A stretch of 64,000 nucleotides of DNA from Sphaerotilus microaerophilus (GCF_023734135.1 NZ_AP025730.1:2914001-2978000); one strand, 5' to 3'. Shown: positions 1 through 9,739, counted from the first letter of the stretch. Made by a program: numbers and translations. Notes: generated from the letters alone by a model not told the origin.

Positions 1-2
1 TC

Positions 3-1247
3 TCCATCCAGCGCATGGCCGACAAGGCGCACCCGGCGCACGGGGTGGCGAAGAACGGCTACATCTACTGGACCGGCATGGAGATGTCCTCGCTGGTCAA
101 GTCGGTCAGCAAGGTGGACGAGCACACCGTGCGCTTCGTGCTGACCCGGCCGGAGGCGCCCTTCCTGGCGAACATGGCGATGTCGAGCATCGGCTCGATC
201 TCCTCGGCCGAGTACGCCGCGCAGTTGCAGAAGGAAGGCAAGCTGGACCTGCTGAACACCCAGCCGGTGGGCACCGGGCCCTTCGTCTTCAAGAGCTACC
301 AGAAGGACGCGGTGGTGCGCTTCACCGCCAACGCCGGTTACTGGGGCGGTGCGCCGAAGGTGGACAACCTGATCCTGGCGATCACCACCGACCCGAACGT
401 GCGGGTGCAGAAGCTCAAGGCGGGCGAGTGCCTGATCGGCACCAACATGAAGCCCGACACCGCCTCGGTGTTCGACGGCGACGCCAACGTGCAGATGCTG
501 CGCAGCTCGCCGCTGCTGACGGCCTACATCGCCCCGAACAACAAGCGCAAGTGGACCAGCGACAAACGGTTGCGCGAGGCGCTGTGGCTGGCCTTCGACA
601 AGAAGACCTACATCCAGTCGGTCTACGGCGGCAACGCCAAGGCGGCGGCCAGCTTCCTGCCCCCGGGCATCTGGAGCTACGACGCCGCGCTGGCCGAGCG
701 CAGCAGCCCGGCGGCGCTGGACCGGGCGCGTGCGCTCGTCAAGGCCAGTGGCTACGACGGCAGCGAGCTGACGCTGGTCACGCGCATCGGCGGCAGCATT
801 GACGGCAAGCGGGCCGCCGAGCTGATGCAGGCCGACTGGGCGAAGATCGGCGTGAAGGTCAAGGTGCAGATGATGGAGTGGGGCGAGCTGCTCAAGCGCA
901 CCGGCAAGGGCGAGCACGACATCACCTTCCTGAGCTGGGCGGGCGACAACGGCGACCCGGACAACTTCTTCACCCCCAACCTGAGCTGTTCGGGGGTGGA
1001 ATCCGGCGGCAACAAGGCGCAGTGGTGCAACAAGGCCTTCGAGGAGCTGATCGCCACCGCGCGCAAGACGGCCGACCCCAAGAAGCGCACCGAGCTCTAC
1101 CGGAAGGCGCAGAAGCTGGTGTACGACGACGTGGCGCTGATCCCGACCGTCTACCCGGTCAACATGACGGCGCTGAACAAGAAGGTCAGCGGCTACGTCG
1201 CCAGCCCGTTCTCGTGGAACGACTTCAGGAACGTCAGCGTCAAATGA
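3..1247 (+). CDS. Peptide ABC transporter substrate-binding protein (family 5), 5' end outside window
   Basis: Periplasmic solute-binding protein of the SBP_bac_5 family, feeding a dipeptide/oligopeptide-type importer. The frame is open from the first bases of the window, so the signal peptide and N-terminal lobe are missing; about 414 residues remain. Visible family features are the segment around GTGPFVFKSYQKDAVVRF, the stretch with WLAFDKKTYIQSVYGG, the DPDNFFTPNLSC segment with its GDNGDP turn, and a C-terminal PTVYPVNMTALNKKVSGY. It is followed after about 120 bp by two permease and two ATPase genes on the same strand, which fixes its role. The substrate (dipeptide, oligopeptide, glutathione or other) cannot be read from the sequence. 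Confidence 0.93.
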   Translation, partial: SIQRMADKAHPAHGVAKNGYIYWTGMEMSSLVKSVSKVDEHTVRFVLTRPEAPFLANMAMSSIGSISSAEYAAQLQKEGKLDLLNTQPVGTGPFVFKSYQKDAVVRFTANAGYWGGAPKVDNLILAITTDPNVRVQKLKAGECLIGTNMKPDTASVFDGDANVQMLRSSPLLTAYIAPNNKRKWTSDKRLREALWLAFDKKTYIQSVYGGNAKAAASFLPPGIWSYDAALAERSSPAALDRARALVKASGYDGSELTLVTRIGGSIDGKRAAELMQADWAKIGVKVKVQMMEWGELLKRTGKGEHDITFLSWAGDNGDPDNFFTPNLSCSGVESGGNKAQWCNKAFEELIATARKTADPKKRTELYRKAQKLVYDDVALIPTVYPVNMTALNKKVSGYVASPFSWNDFRNVSVK

Positions 1248-1366
1248 TCCCCCCCCGTTGCGGCTCACGCCGCTCCCCCCCAGGGGGGCGCCACCGGTGG
1301 ACCTGCAGAGCCGGATCCACGGTGGCTGCCGGGCAACGCGTACCCCCTTCGAGGCGTAGCTGACGC
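1248..1366. repeat. GC-rich palindromic intergenic spacer inside the ABC importer operon
   Basis: The 119 bp between the binding-protein gene and the first permease gene contain a C-run facing a G-run (1275-1281 against 1283-1288) and a perfect 10-bp palindrome CCACCGGTGG (1291-1300). No gene is seen. The style resembles the dispersed GC-rich intergenic palindromes of Burkholderiales genomes. It could lower permease expression relative to the binding protein by partial termination or by RNA 3'-end protection; that role is inferred. Confidence 0.45.
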
Positions 1367-2395
1367 ATGTTCGCCTTCGTCCTCAAGCGCCTGGCGCTGG
1401 TGGTGCCCACCTTCCTGGGCATCACGCTGCTGGCTTTCTCGCTGATCCACCTGATCCCGGGCGACCCGGTGCAGGTGATGGTCGGCCAGCGCCGGCTTGA
1501 CCCGGCCTTCCACGCCGAGATCCTGCACAAGCTGGGCCTGGACCTGCCGCTGTACCAGCAGTACGTCAACTACCTGGCCAAGGCGCTGCGGCTGGACCTG
1601 GGCGAGTCCTTCATCACCCACGAGCCGGTGTGGAGCGAGTTCCTGCGGCTCTTCCCGGCCACGCTGGAGCTGTCGCTGTGCGCGCTGCTGATCGCTACTG
1701 TGCTGGGCCTCACGGCCGGGGTGATCGCGGCGATCAAGCGCGGTTCGCTGTTCGACCACGGCGTGATGGGGCTGTCGCTGGCCGGCTTTTCGATGCCGAT
1801 CTTCTGGTGGGGCCTGCTGCTGATCATGTTCTTCTCGGTCGAGATGCGCAGCATCGCGCCGGAGTGGGCGCTGCCGGTGTCCGGGCGCATTGCGCTGGAA
1901 TACGACATCGCGCCGCGTACCGGGCTGATGGTGCTGGACGCCTGGCTGTCAGGCGAGCCCGGCGCGGTGCGCTCGGCACTGTCGCACCTGGTGCTGCCGG
2001 CCATCGTGCTGGGCACCATCCCGCTGGCGGTGATCGCGCGCATGACGCGCTCGTCGATGCTGGAGGTGCTGCGCGAGGACTACGTGCGCACCGCCCGCGC
2101 CAAGGGCCTGGCGCCCTGGCAGGTGGTGGGCGTGCATGCGCTGCGCAACGCGCTGGTGCCGGTGGTGACGGTGATCGGCCTGCAGGTGGGCACGCTGCTG
2201 GCCGGCGCGGTGCTGACCGAGACGATCTTCTCCTGGCCCGGCGTGGGCAAGTGGCTGATCGACGCCATCGCCCGGCGCGACTACCCGGTGGTGCAGGGCG
2301 GCATCCTGATCTCGGCCACGCTGGTCATCAGCGTCAACCTGCTCGTGGACCTGCTCTACGGCCTCGTCAACCCGCGCATCCGCCATGGCCGCTGA
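1367..2395 (+). CDS. dppB: Dipeptide-type ABC transporter permease DppB-like
   Basis: Inner-membrane permease of the binding-protein-dependent transport family (BPD_transp_1), 342 residues, the usual DppB/OppB length. The N-terminus FVLKRLALVVPTFLGITLL is the conserved first transmembrane helix, followed by the LIPGDPVQVMVG periplasmic signature. The cytoplasmic EAA loop, which docks the ATPases, is visible at about residues 237-260 (EDYVRTARAKGL). The C-terminus ends in LVDLLYGLVNPRIR, typical of DppB. It overlaps the next permease gene by 11 bp, so the two are probably translationally coupled and act as a heterodimer. Confidence 0.95.
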   Translation: MFAFVLKRLALVVPTFLGITLLAFSLIHLIPGDPVQVMVGQRRLDPAFHAEILHKLGLDLPLYQQYVNYLAKALRLDLGESFITHEPVWSEFLRLFPATLELSLCALLIATVLGLTAGVIAAIKRGSLFDHGVMGLSLAGFSMPIFWWGLLLIMFFSVEMRSIAPEWALPVSGRIALEYDIAPRTGLMVLDAWLSGEPGAVRSALSHLVLPAIVLGTIPLAVIARMTRSSMLEVLREDYVRTARAKGLAPWQVVGVHALRNALVPVVTVIGLQVGTLLAGAVLTETIFSWPGVGKWLIDAIARRDYPVVQGGILISATLVISVNLLVDLLYGLVNPRIRHGR

Positions 2396-3308
2396 TCCGT
2401 CGTCCGACTCGTCCGTGGCGTCCCTGGCGAGCGCGGCCCCGCCGCCCCCTGGCCCGCTGCGCGAGTTCTGGGTCGCCTTCTCCGCCAACCGGGGTGCGCA
2501 GGCTGGCCTGCTGGTGTTCGGCCTCGTCGTGCTGGCCGCGCTGTTCGCGCCCTGGCTGGCGCCGCACGACCCCACCGAGCAGTTCCGCGACGCGCTGCTG
2601 TCGCCCCCCCGATGGAACGGTGGCGACGCCCGCTTCCCGCTCGGTACCGACGACGTCGGCCGCGACATGCTCTCGCGCCTGCTGCATGGCGCGCGCCTGT
2701 CGATGCTGATCGGGCTGGCCACCGTGCTGCTGTCGATGCTGCCGGGCATCGTGCTCGGCCTGGCCAGCGCCTTCTGGCCGCGCGGCTTCGGCACCGCGGT
2801 GCTTCGGCTGATGGACGTGATGCTCGCGCTGCCCAGCCTGCTGCTGGCGATCGCGGTGGTGGCCATCCTCGGCTCGGGGCTGCTCAACACCGTGCTGGCG
2901 ATCGCCTTCGTCTCGCTGCCCAGCTACGTGCGGCTGGTGCGCGCCTCGGCGATGGCCGAACTGGGCAAGGACTACGTGGTGGCCTCGCGCCTGGCCGGCG
3001 CCGGCCCGCTGCGACTGATGTTCGACACCGTGCTGCCCAACTGCCTGGCGCCGGTGATCGTCACCGCGACAATGGGTTTTTCCGACGCCATTCTGTCCGC
3101 CGCCGCGCTCGGCTTTCTTGGCCTGGGTGCCCAGCCGCCGCTGCCCGAGTGGGGCACGATGCTCGCCTCGGCGCGCGACTACATCGAGCGCGCCAACTGG
3201 GTCGTCACGCTGCCGGGCCTGGCGATCCTCGTCACGGTGCTGGCGATCAACCTGATGGGCGACGGCCTGCGCGATGCGCTGGACCCGAAGCTCAAGCGCC
3301 TCGCATGA
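2385..3308 (+). CDS. dppC: Dipeptide-type ABC transporter permease DppC-like
   Basis: Second permease subunit, 307 residues, with the OppC-type N-terminal segment ([19 protein letters not shown]) and a BPD_transp_1 domain. The [19 protein letters not shown] motif that marks DppC/OppC proteins is at about residues 86-104. The EAA loop lies near residues 190-210 ([18 protein letters not shown]). The chosen ATG overlaps the end of the upstream permease gene. The two permeases would form the transmembrane channel. Confidence 0.95.
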   Translation: MAADPSSDSSVASLASAAPPPPGPLREFWVAFSANRGAQAGLLVFGLVVLAALFAPWLAPHDPTEQFRDALLSPPRWNGGDARFPLGTDDVGRDMLSRLLHGARLSMLIGLATVLLSMLPGIVLGLASAFWPRGFGTAVLRLMDVMLALPSLLLAIAVVAILGSGLLNTVLAIAFVSLPSYVRLVRASAMAELGKDYVVASRLAGAGPLRLMFDTVLPNCLAPVIVTATMGFSDAILSAAALGFLGLGAQPPLPEWGTMLASARDYIERANWVVTLPGLAILVTVLAINLMGDGLRDALDPKLKRLA

Positions 3309-3334
3309 AGCAGACTGTGTCGACACGAGCCAAC

Positions 3335-3417
3335 GGGCCGAGCGCCGGGCCGCTCCCAAGCGGGCCCGCCGTCCCCTCGGGGGACCGGCCAGCGTACTCG
3401 CTGGACGAGGGGCACCA
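3335..3417 (+). repeat. Dispersed RBS-bearing intergenic repeat, copy A (upstream of dppD)
   Basis: An 83-bp spacer ending at the dppD start codon; it matches the 82 bp before pqqC (59740-59821) almost throughout. It carries the Shine-Dalgarno GAGGGG at 3407-3412. Two nested stems can form: an inner stem CCAGCG/CGCTGG (3389-3394 with 3399-3404, loop TACT) and an outer stem CCCCTCG/CGAGGGG (3373-3379 with 3406-3412) that would bury the Shine-Dalgarno. A competing hairpin CCCC-TCG-GGGG would free it. The function is inferred; the sequence and pairing are seen directly. Confidence 0.8.
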
Positions 3418-4410
3418 ATGAGCTTGCTCGAAATCCGTAACCTCACGGTCGAGTTCGGCCCGAAGGAACGACCCTTTGCAGCTGTGCAGGGCCTCGACCT
3501 GGATGTCGAGCGCGGCGAGTTCCTCGGCATCGTCGGCGAGTCCGGCTCCGGCAAGAGCGTGGCGATGCTGGCGCTGATGGGTCTGGTCGAAGCGCCCGGC
3601 CGCGTCACCGCCGACCTGCTGCGCTTCGACGGCCAGGACCTGCTGAAGCTCAGTGCCCGCGAGCGCCGCCGCATCACCGGCCGCGACATCGCGATGATCT
3701 TCCAGGACCCGATGACCAGCCTGGACCCGAGCTACACCGTGGGCTTCCAGATCATCGAGACGCTCAAGGTCCACCAGGGCGGCCCCAAGGCGCAGCTGCG
3801 CGAGCGTGCGCTGGAGCTGCTGCGCCTGGTCGAGATGCCCGATGCCGAGGCGCGGCTGGCCGCCTACCCGCACCAGCTCTCCGGCGGCATGTGCCAGCGG
3901 GTGATGATCGCCATCGCGCTGGCCTGCTCGCCCAAGCTGCTCATCGCCGATGAGCCCACCACCGCGCTGGACGTGACCGTGCAGGCCCAGGTGCTGGAGC
4001 TGCTGATGCAGCTGCAGCGCCGCCAGGACATGGCGCTGCTGCTCATCACCCACGACCTGGCGCTGCTGGCCGAGCGGGCCCGCCGCATCGCCGTGATGTA
4101 CGCCGGCCAGCTGGTCGAGCTGCAGGGCGTGCCGGCGCTGTTCGACGCGCCGGCCCACCCGTACACCGAGGCGCTGCTGGCCTCCATTCCCGAGCGCAGC
4201 CGCGGCGCCGCGCGCCTGCCGACGCTGGCCGGCAGCGTGCCCGGCCAGTACGACCGGCCCGCCGGCTGCCTGCTGGCGCCGCGCTGCGCCTACGCGCAGG
4301 CCCGTTGCGGCAGCGAACGCCCGGCGCTGGCCGCCGCACCCGGCCAGCCTGACGGCGCTCAGGTGCGCTGCTTCTTTCCCCTTACCGCCACGGCGGCCCC
4401 GCCGGCATGA
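3418..4410 (+). CDS. dppD: Dipeptide-type ABC transporter ATP-binding protein DppD-like
   Basis: Cytoplasmic ATPase, 330 residues from this ATG. An upstream in-frame start at 3274 would place the repeat and the end of dppC inside the gene, while the 3418 ATG has GAGGGG five bases ahead, so it is chosen. Walker A is GESGSGKS (residues 40-47), the signature is LSGGM (154-158) and Walker B is LLIADEP, followed by TTALD. The C-terminal oligopeptide/dipeptide transporter extension with clustered cysteines ([14 protein letters not shown]) is present. ATG overlap couples it to the following ATPase gene. Confidence 0.94.
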   Translation: MSLLEIRNLTVEFGPKERPFAAVQGLDLDVERGEFLGIVGESGSGKSVAMLALMGLVEAPGRVTADLLRFDGQDLLKLSARERRRITGRDIAMIFQDPMTSLDPSYTVGFQIIETLKVHQGGPKAQLRERALELLRLVEMPDAEARLAAYPHQLSGGMCQRVMIAIALACSPKLLIADEPTTALDVTVQAQVLELLMQLQRRQDMALLLITHDLALLAERARRIAVMYAGQLVELQGVPALFDAPAHPYTEALLASIPERSRGAARLPTLAGSVPGQYDRPAGCLLAPRCAYAQARCGSERPALAAAPGQPDGAQVRCFFPLTATAAPPA

Positions 4411-5441
4411 CCGCAGCATCATCCCTCACCGGCGCCGCCCCGTTGCTGGTCGCCGACGACCTGAGCCGCCACTACCGCGTCTCCCGCGGCCTGTTCCAGC
4501 CGCCGGCCACGGTGCGGGCGCTCAATGGCGTGAGCTTCACGCTGGAGCGCGGGCGCACCCTCGGCGTGGTGGGCGAATCCGGCTGCGGCAAGTCCACCCT
4601 GGCGCGTGCGCTGACCGGTGTGGAGCCGCCGACCGGCGGGCGGCTGCAGATCGACGGCCTGGAGCTGACCAGCGCCGACGCGGCCCAGCGCCGCCGGCTG
4701 TTCAGCCAGGTGCGCACCCAGGTGCAGATGGTTTTCCAGAACCCCTACGCCTCGCTCAACCCGCGCAAGCGCATCGCCCAGATGCTCGACGAGCCGCTGA
4801 AGCTCAACACGGCGTTGAACGCCGATCAGCGCCGCCAGCGCGTGCAGGACGCCCTGGCCCTCGTGGGCCTGCGGCCCGAGCACGCCCAGCGCTACCCGCA
4901 CATGTTCTCCGGCGGCCAACGCCAGCGCATCGCCATTGCCCGGGCGCTGATGCTGCGTCCGCCGCTGCTGGTGGCCGACGAGCCCACCTCCGCGCTGGAC
5001 GTGTCGGTGCAAGCGCAGATCCTCAACCTGCTGCGCGACCTGCAACGCGACCTCGGCCTGGCCTACGTCTTCATCTCGCACAACCTCAGCGTCATCGAGT
5101 TCCTGGCCGACGAGGTGCTGGTGATGTACCTCGGACGGGTCGTCGAACAGGCGCCCAAGGTGGCCCTGTTTGCCCGCCCGCTGCACCCTTACAGCCAGGT
5201 GCTCTGGGCCGCGGTGCCGCGCCTGGACGGGCGGGCCGCCGTGGCCGCCGCCGCCCCGCCGGCCGTGCGCGGTGAGCCACCGTCGCCACTCAACCTGCCC
5301 AGCGGCTGCGCCTTCCACCAGCGCTGCCCGCACGCGCAGGAGCGCTGCCGCAGCGAGGTGCCCGAGTTGCGCCCGGTCGGCGCGTTGGGACAACGCGTGG
5401 CCTGCCATCGAGCGGGCGATCTGCCCGGCCAGCGCGCCTGA
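4407..5441 (+). CDS. dppF: Dipeptide-type ABC transporter ATP-binding protein DppF-like
   Basis: Second ATPase of the importer, 344 residues. Walker A is GESGCGKS (residues 56-63), the signature is FSGGQRQRI and Walker B is LLVADEP followed by TSALD. The C-terminal extension contains [14 protein letters not shown], matching the cysteine cluster of DppF/OppF, which binds an iron-sulfur cluster in some homologues. Start and upstream stop overlap as ATGA. It closes the five-gene importer operon; no regulator gene is adjacent. Confidence 0.94.
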   Translation: MTAASSLTGAAPLLVADDLSRHYRVSRGLFQPPATVRALNGVSFTLERGRTLGVVGESGCGKSTLARALTGVEPPTGGRLQIDGLELTSADAAQRRRLFSQVRTQVQMVFQNPYASLNPRKRIAQMLDEPLKLNTALNADQRRQRVQDALALVGLRPEHAQRYPHMFSGGQRQRIAIARALMLRPPLLVADEPTSALDVSVQAQILNLLRDLQRDLGLAYVFISHNLSVIEFLADEVLVMYLGRVVEQAPKVALFARPLHPYSQVLWAAVPRLDGRAAVAAAAPPAVRGEPPSPLNLPSGCAFHQRCPHAQERCRSEVPELRPVGALGQRVACHRAGDLPGQRA

Positions 5442-5945
5442 TCCACCGGCCTGGCCGCTGGTTGCGCCGGGTTGGCACCCGCCCACCCGTTCGCGGCGCC
5501 GTGGTTCCGCATGGCTGCAATCCAAAGTGGGAAAGTTTCCCTCCTATTGCTGCGCCGCTGAAACCTGTGGAATCGGGCTGATTCCCCGCGCATGAAGCGT
5601 GGAATTGTTGCCACCCGGCAACGCGGCGGTAACCGGGCGATCAGGGGTTTTCACCATGCACCGCTGTGCGGCATCCAACGGGTTCTGCGCCCCAGCAGGG
5701 TGCAAATGTCGAACTTCCCGCCGGTTCCCGGCGGTTTGAGGCCAGCTTCGTGCGCGATCTGCGTGCGTGGCGCTGACAGGGTTTTCCTATGCTGCACAGC
5801 AACATGGCGAAACATTCTGGACACCACCTCAGACGACCCGTGACAATCGATTCACATTTCGACTGGCAACTGAATCGATGCACGTCCGCGTCGAAGCAGG
5901 GATGCTGGCGGTCTATCGATCAACCTTCGTAGGAGTGAGCGGCAC
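5442..5945. promoter_or_regulatory. Non-coding upstream region of the TonB-dependent receptor, with a 9-bp inverted repeat
   Basis: About 500 bp with no convincing gene. At 5846-5854 and 5871-5879 stand ATCGATTCA and its exact complement TGAATCGAT, separated by 16 bp, about 70 bp before the receptor start; this is the best operator candidate. A Shine-Dalgarno AGGAG stands near 5930. The region is less GC-rich than its surroundings. An 83-codon open frame on the plus strand (5592-5843) shows no family features and is not called. Confidence 0.5.
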
Positions 5946-8705
5946 ATGTTTACGAGAACGAAACTCTCCCTTGGCCTGTTGGCGGCGTTTGGGACGTTGT
6001 CTGTTTTTGCCCCCGGGGCACAGGCGCAGACGCAGCAACTCGATCGCGTCGAGATCACGGGTTCCTCGATCAAGCGTGTGGCTGCCGAAGGGGCGTTGCC
6101 GGTCCAGACGTTCACTCAAGCCGACATTCAGCGCAGCGGTGTCACCTCGGTGACAGATTTCATCCAGATGCTGCCGGTGATGCAGGGTTTCTCCGTGGCA
6201 GCGGACTCGGTGGGTGGCGGTGGCGGTGGTGTGACCACGGCTTCCATTCACGATGTGGGCGAGCAATACACGCTGGTGCTGTTGAATGGGCGTCGTGTTG
6301 CGCCTTCCAACTCAGGCACGACGATTGACCTGAATTCCATCCCCTTGGCAGCGGTGGAGCGGGTCGAGGTTTTGACCGATGGTGCCTCCGCGCTGTATGG
6401 CGCCGATGCCATCGCTGGCGTCGTGAACTTCATCCTCAAGAAGGGAGCCGCGCCCTTCCAGATCGATGTGAAGGCGTCCAAGCCGATGCACAAGGGTGGC
6501 GAAAGCTACAACCTGGGTGTGAGCAAGGGCTTTGGGGGTGCGAAGGAGGGGTATTCGCTGTTCGCGTCGTTGAGTTACGACAAGAGCAAGGAGCTCAAGG
6601 CGAAGGACCGCGACTTTGCCAAGACGGGCATCATCGAGTTCAAGGACCAGAACGGGCGGGATCTGTATTTCTTCAACGGCTCAAGCCGTTCCGTTCCTCC
6701 GAACGTGGATGTGTACTACAGTGCCTCGACGACAGGTCGGCCGGTGTCATTCAATCCATATTTGATGGCCAATGGCAATTGCCCGGCTGATCATGTGGCA
6801 GCGGGTCGGCAGTGTATTTTTGATTACACGAGCACCGTCGAGATCTACCCCGAGCAGGAGCGGACCAGTCTCTTCCTGTCGGGTGATGTGAAGCTGGGTT
6901 CGTCCGGATTCAAGCTTTTTGCGGACGTCGGCCTTGTCGATGCGCACATCGTTTCCCGGATTGCGCCCTATCCGGCCGAGTTCGCGCTGGACAAGACGCA
7001 CCCCTACTACGCGAAGTACATCGAGCCTTACCTGACCCAGCAGCAGCGCGATACGCTGACGGACATCAACGTCAAGTATCGTCTCTATGACATGGGGAAT
7101 CGTGGCTACGACTACAACACGAAGACCAAACACATCGTTGCCGGCGTGGATGGCAATGCGGGTGGATGGGATATCAATTCTGCGCTGACGCTGTCCAAGC
7201 AGCGTCAGCTGCAGGACTATGTCTCTGGCTTCCCGTTGGCAGACAAGTTCGATGCCGCACTGCAGGCACAGCAGGTCGACCCGTTCGCCTACACGGTGGG
7301 CCAGATGCCAGCGTCGATGCTCAGCGCGCTCAACTCGACGCAGTTCATCGGAAACTACAACACCACCGACATCACGATGACCGGTGTCGATGCGCGTGCA
7401 TCGCGGGAACTGTTCGCCACCGGTGCGGGCAGTGCGATGCTGGGTCTGGGGGTGGATGGCCGTCAGACGGGATTCAAGGTCAAGGCCAACCCTGCGGTCG
7501 CGAATGCGCAGATATTGTTCGATGATCCGCAGTCGGAATTCGACCTGAAGCAAAAGAGTGCGGGTCTCTTCACGGAGTTGCTGGTGCCCCTTGCCAAGGG
7601 CCTGGAGGTCACGGGCAGCGTTCGGTATGACTCCATTTCCGGCGTGACGGATGAGAAGACCGGCAAGGACTATGGCTCGACGCAGAGCGCCACGACCTAC
7701 AAGGTCCATGGTCGCTACCAGCCGACGGGGAGCATGCTGTTCCGTGGTTCTTATGGAACCGGGTTCCGCACCGCCACGATGAAGGAAATCGCCCAGCCGC
7801 TGGTTGACTTTGGCGTCACCGGAGGTACTTACCAGTGCCCGTTCAATGCCGGCTATGACCCGCTTGGGTATTTTGCGGCAGGATATGTCTGTGACAACCT
7901 TCAAAAGGAAGTTTTCCAAGGGGGTAACGCCGACCTGAAGCCGGAGAAGTCCAAGCAGTGGTCACTGGGTACCGTGTTGGAGCCGATGAAGAATGTGACC
8001 GTCGGCTTGGATCTGTGGTCGGTGAGCGTGGACAATGCGGTGTCGAGTGTCAGCGAACGGCTCATCCTTCAGAATCCACAGAAGTACCTGAGCCTGTACA
8101 CGACCAAGTACAAGTCTTCGAACAACAAGACCTACGTGGCCATCAAGGACATGCCGATCAATATCGGCAAGATGGAGAATCAGGGTATTGACTGGGACTT
8201 CCAGTTCAAGACCTTGACAGAAGTGGGGCAGGTCACCGGCAGGTTGGGCGGGACCTACCTGATCAAGTCTCGCTATACCACGCCTGGCACCAATGATCAG
8301 TGGGAGACGAGTGTTGGCAGGTTTGGCTCGAACGACGCGGTCAGTTTCCGGAACGTGTTTGCGGCCTCTCTGACGCTGGACACGGGCGCTTGGACGCACA
8401 CCGCGAAGATGAACTATCGCAGCGGCTACGATGACATCCACTTCACGGCGGATGACTGTTCAGTGGACGATGGTACGGATTGCGTGGATGTGCAGTTGCG
8501 TGTGCCTGAATACATCACCTTCGACTGGCAGACCAAGTGGAGCCCGACCAAGTCCCTGTCGTTGGTACTCGGCGTGGCCAATATCTTCAACGAGGCGCCG
8601 CCACTGAGCCTGAGGAACACCGGTTCACACCAGCTGGGGTATGACCCCCGGTACGCCAGCCCCCTGGGCCGGACTTATTCGCTCGGGTTGAGCTACAAGT
8701 TCTGA
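5946..8705 (+). CDS. TonB-dependent outer-membrane receptor
   Basis: Outer-membrane beta-barrel importer of 919 residues. A clear signal peptide (LSLGLLAAFGTLSVFAPGAQA) is followed by the TonB-box-like region QQLDRVEITGSSIKR. The plug domain holds PVQTFTQADIQRSGV, LLNGRRVAPSN and the VERVEVLTDGASALYGADAIAGVVNFI signature. The barrel ends in the expected aromatic-terminated strand GRTYSLGLSYKF. The genes for its energising complex follow directly. Base composition is visibly lower in GC than the neighbours and codon use differs, which may mean horizontal acquisition or structural constraint. The substrate is unknown; nothing nearby identifies a siderophore, vitamin or sugar. Confidence 0.93.
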   Translation: MFTRTKLSLGLLAAFGTLSVFAPGAQAQTQQLDRVEITGSSIKRVAAEGALPVQTFTQADIQRSGVTSVTDFIQMLPVMQGFSVAADSVGGGGGGVTTASIHDVGEQYTLVLLNGRRVAPSNSGTTIDLNSIPLAAVERVEVLTDGASALYGADAIAGVVNFILKKGAAPFQIDVKASKPMHKGGESYNLGVSKGFGGAKEGYSLFASLSYDKSKELKAKDRDFAKTGIIEFKDQNGRDLYFFNGSSRSVPPNVDVYYSASTTGRPVSFNPYLMANGNCPADHVAAGRQCIFDYTSTVEIYPEQERTSLFLSGDVKLGSSGFKLFADVGLVDAHIVSRIAPYPAEFALDKTHPYYAKYIEPYLTQQQRDTLTDINVKYRLYDMGNRGYDYNTKTKHIVAGVDGNAGGWDINSALTLSKQRQLQDYVSGFPLADKFDAALQAQQVDPFAYTVGQMPASMLSALNSTQFIGNYNTTDITMTGVDARASRELFATGAGSAMLGLGVDGRQTGFKVKANPAVANAQILFDDPQSEFDLKQKSAGLFTELLVPLAKGLEVTGSVRYDSISGVTDEKTGKDYGSTQSATTYKVHGRYQPTGSMLFRGSYGTGFRTATMKEIAQPLVDFGVTGGTYQCPFNAGYDPLGYFAAGYVCDNLQKEVFQGGNADLKPEKSKQWSLGTVLEPMKNVTVGLDLWSVSVDNAVSSVSERLILQNPQKYLSLYTTKYKSSNNKTYVAIKDMPINIGKMENQGIDWDFQFKTLTEVGQVTGRLGGTYLIKSRYTTPGTNDQWETSVGRFGSNDAVSFRNVFAASLTLDTGAWTHTAKMNYRSGYDDIHFTADDCSVDDGTDCVDVQLRVPEYITFDWQTKWSPTKSLSLVLGVANIFNEAPPLSLRNTGSHQLGYDPRYASPLGRTYSLGLSYKF

Positions 8706-8731
8706 CCTGGATCGGTTGACGTCTCACGTCG

Positions 8732-8757
8732 GGCCCACAGTACGCTGTGGGCCTTTT
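8732..8757 (+). terminator. Rho-independent terminator after the TonB-dependent receptor
   Basis: A perfect 9-bp stem, GGCCCACAG (8732-8740) with CTGTGGGCC (8745-8753), loop TACG, followed by TTTT. It lies 26 bp after the receptor stop codon and separates it from exbB, so the energising genes probably have their own promoter in the AT-rich stretch around 8835-8865. Confidence 0.85.
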
Positions 8758-8911
8758 CGCTTCAGGGCTCATGGCGTTGTGGGTACGGGCGCAATCGCTA
8801 GGAATGTGATGCCAGTGGTATCCTCCGCGACTTGTAAGTTCTCGTTTAGTTTTCTTTTTTGTGCCCCCGACGGGTTCTCGATGCCGGGGATGTGCGCATG
8901 GAGGTTGAAGA

Positions 8912-9739
8912 ATGAAGGTTGATGCGAAGTCCGCGTTCATGTGGGCCTGTGCCCTGACGGGCGCGCTGGGTTGCGGGCTGGCGATGGCACAGGCGTCTGC
9001 GCCCGCCGTTTCAGCCAGCACGGCGGTGGCTGGAGCGGCGGCCGTGGCCGTCGATAACCCCTACGGCCTGTCGGCCCTCTGGGCCCAGAGCGATCTGGTG
9101 GCCAAGGGGGTGCTGGTGATCATGGCCATCATGTCCATGGGCAGCTGGTACGTGATCATCACCAAGCTGATCGAGCAGGCCCGCATGACCAAGCAGTCGC
9201 GCGAAGCGACCGCCTCGTTCTGGCAGGCGCCGAGTGTCAAGCAGGGCGCCGAAGCCCTGAGCGAAGGCAGCCCCTTCCGCTTCATCGCCGAGGCGGGCCA
9301 GGCCGCGTCGCAGAAGCACACCGGCCTGCTGGGCCGCATCGACTTGCATGAGTGGGTGTCAATGTCCCTGCAGCGTGCCACCGAGCGTGTGCAGTCGCGC
9401 CTGCAGGACGGCCTGGCCTTTCTCGCCACGGTGGGCTCCACGGCGCCCTTCGTTGGCCTGTTCGGCACCGTCTGGGGCATCTACCACGCGCTCACCGCCA
9501 TCGGTGTGGCGGGGCAGGCGTCGATCGACAAGGTGGCCGGCCCGGTGGGCGAGGCGCTGATCATGACCGCCATCGGCCTGGCCGTGGCGGTGCCGGCGGT
9601 GCTGGGCTACAACTGGCTGGTGCGGCGCAACAAGGGCGTGATGGACGAGGTGCGTGCCTTCAGTGGCGACCTGCACGCGGTGCTGCTGGCGAACGGCAAT
9701 GGGCCGGGCCATGGTGGCGGCCAAGCCGGCCGCGGCTGA
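8912..9739 (+). CDS. exbB: ExbB-type proton channel subunit (MotA/TolQ/ExbB family)
   Basis: Inner-membrane proton-channel protein of 275 residues that, with ExbD, energises TonB. An N-terminal signal-like helix (AFMWACALTGALGCGLAMAQA) precedes a low-complexity Ala/Val stretch; long-form ExbB proteins share this arrangement. The first core helix is LVAKGVLVIMAIMSMGSWYVI. The TolQ/ExbB signature lies at LAFLATVGSTAPFVGLFGTVWGIYHAL and in EALIMTAIGLAVAVPAVLGYNW. A GGAGG Shine-Dalgarno stands about 8 bases before the ATG. It heads the exbB-exbD-exbD-tonB operon. Confidence 0.95.
   Translation: MKVDAKSAFMWACALTGALGCGLAMAQASAPAVSASTAVAGAAAVAVDNPYGLSALWAQSDLVAKGVLVIMAIMSMGSWYVIITKLIEQARMTKQSREATASFWQAPSVKQGAEALSEGSPFRFIAEAGQAASQKHTGLLGRIDLHEWVSMSLQRATERVQSRLQDGLAFLATVGSTAPFVGLFGTVWGIYHALTAIGVAGQASIDKVAGPVGEALIMTAIGLAVAVPAVLGYNWLVRRNKGVMDEVRAFSGDLHAVLLANGNGPGHGGGQAGRG

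Noticed and set aside
5592..5843. 83-codon frame upstream of the TonB receptor
   Set aside because: No family features, odd composition and position within a likely promoter region.
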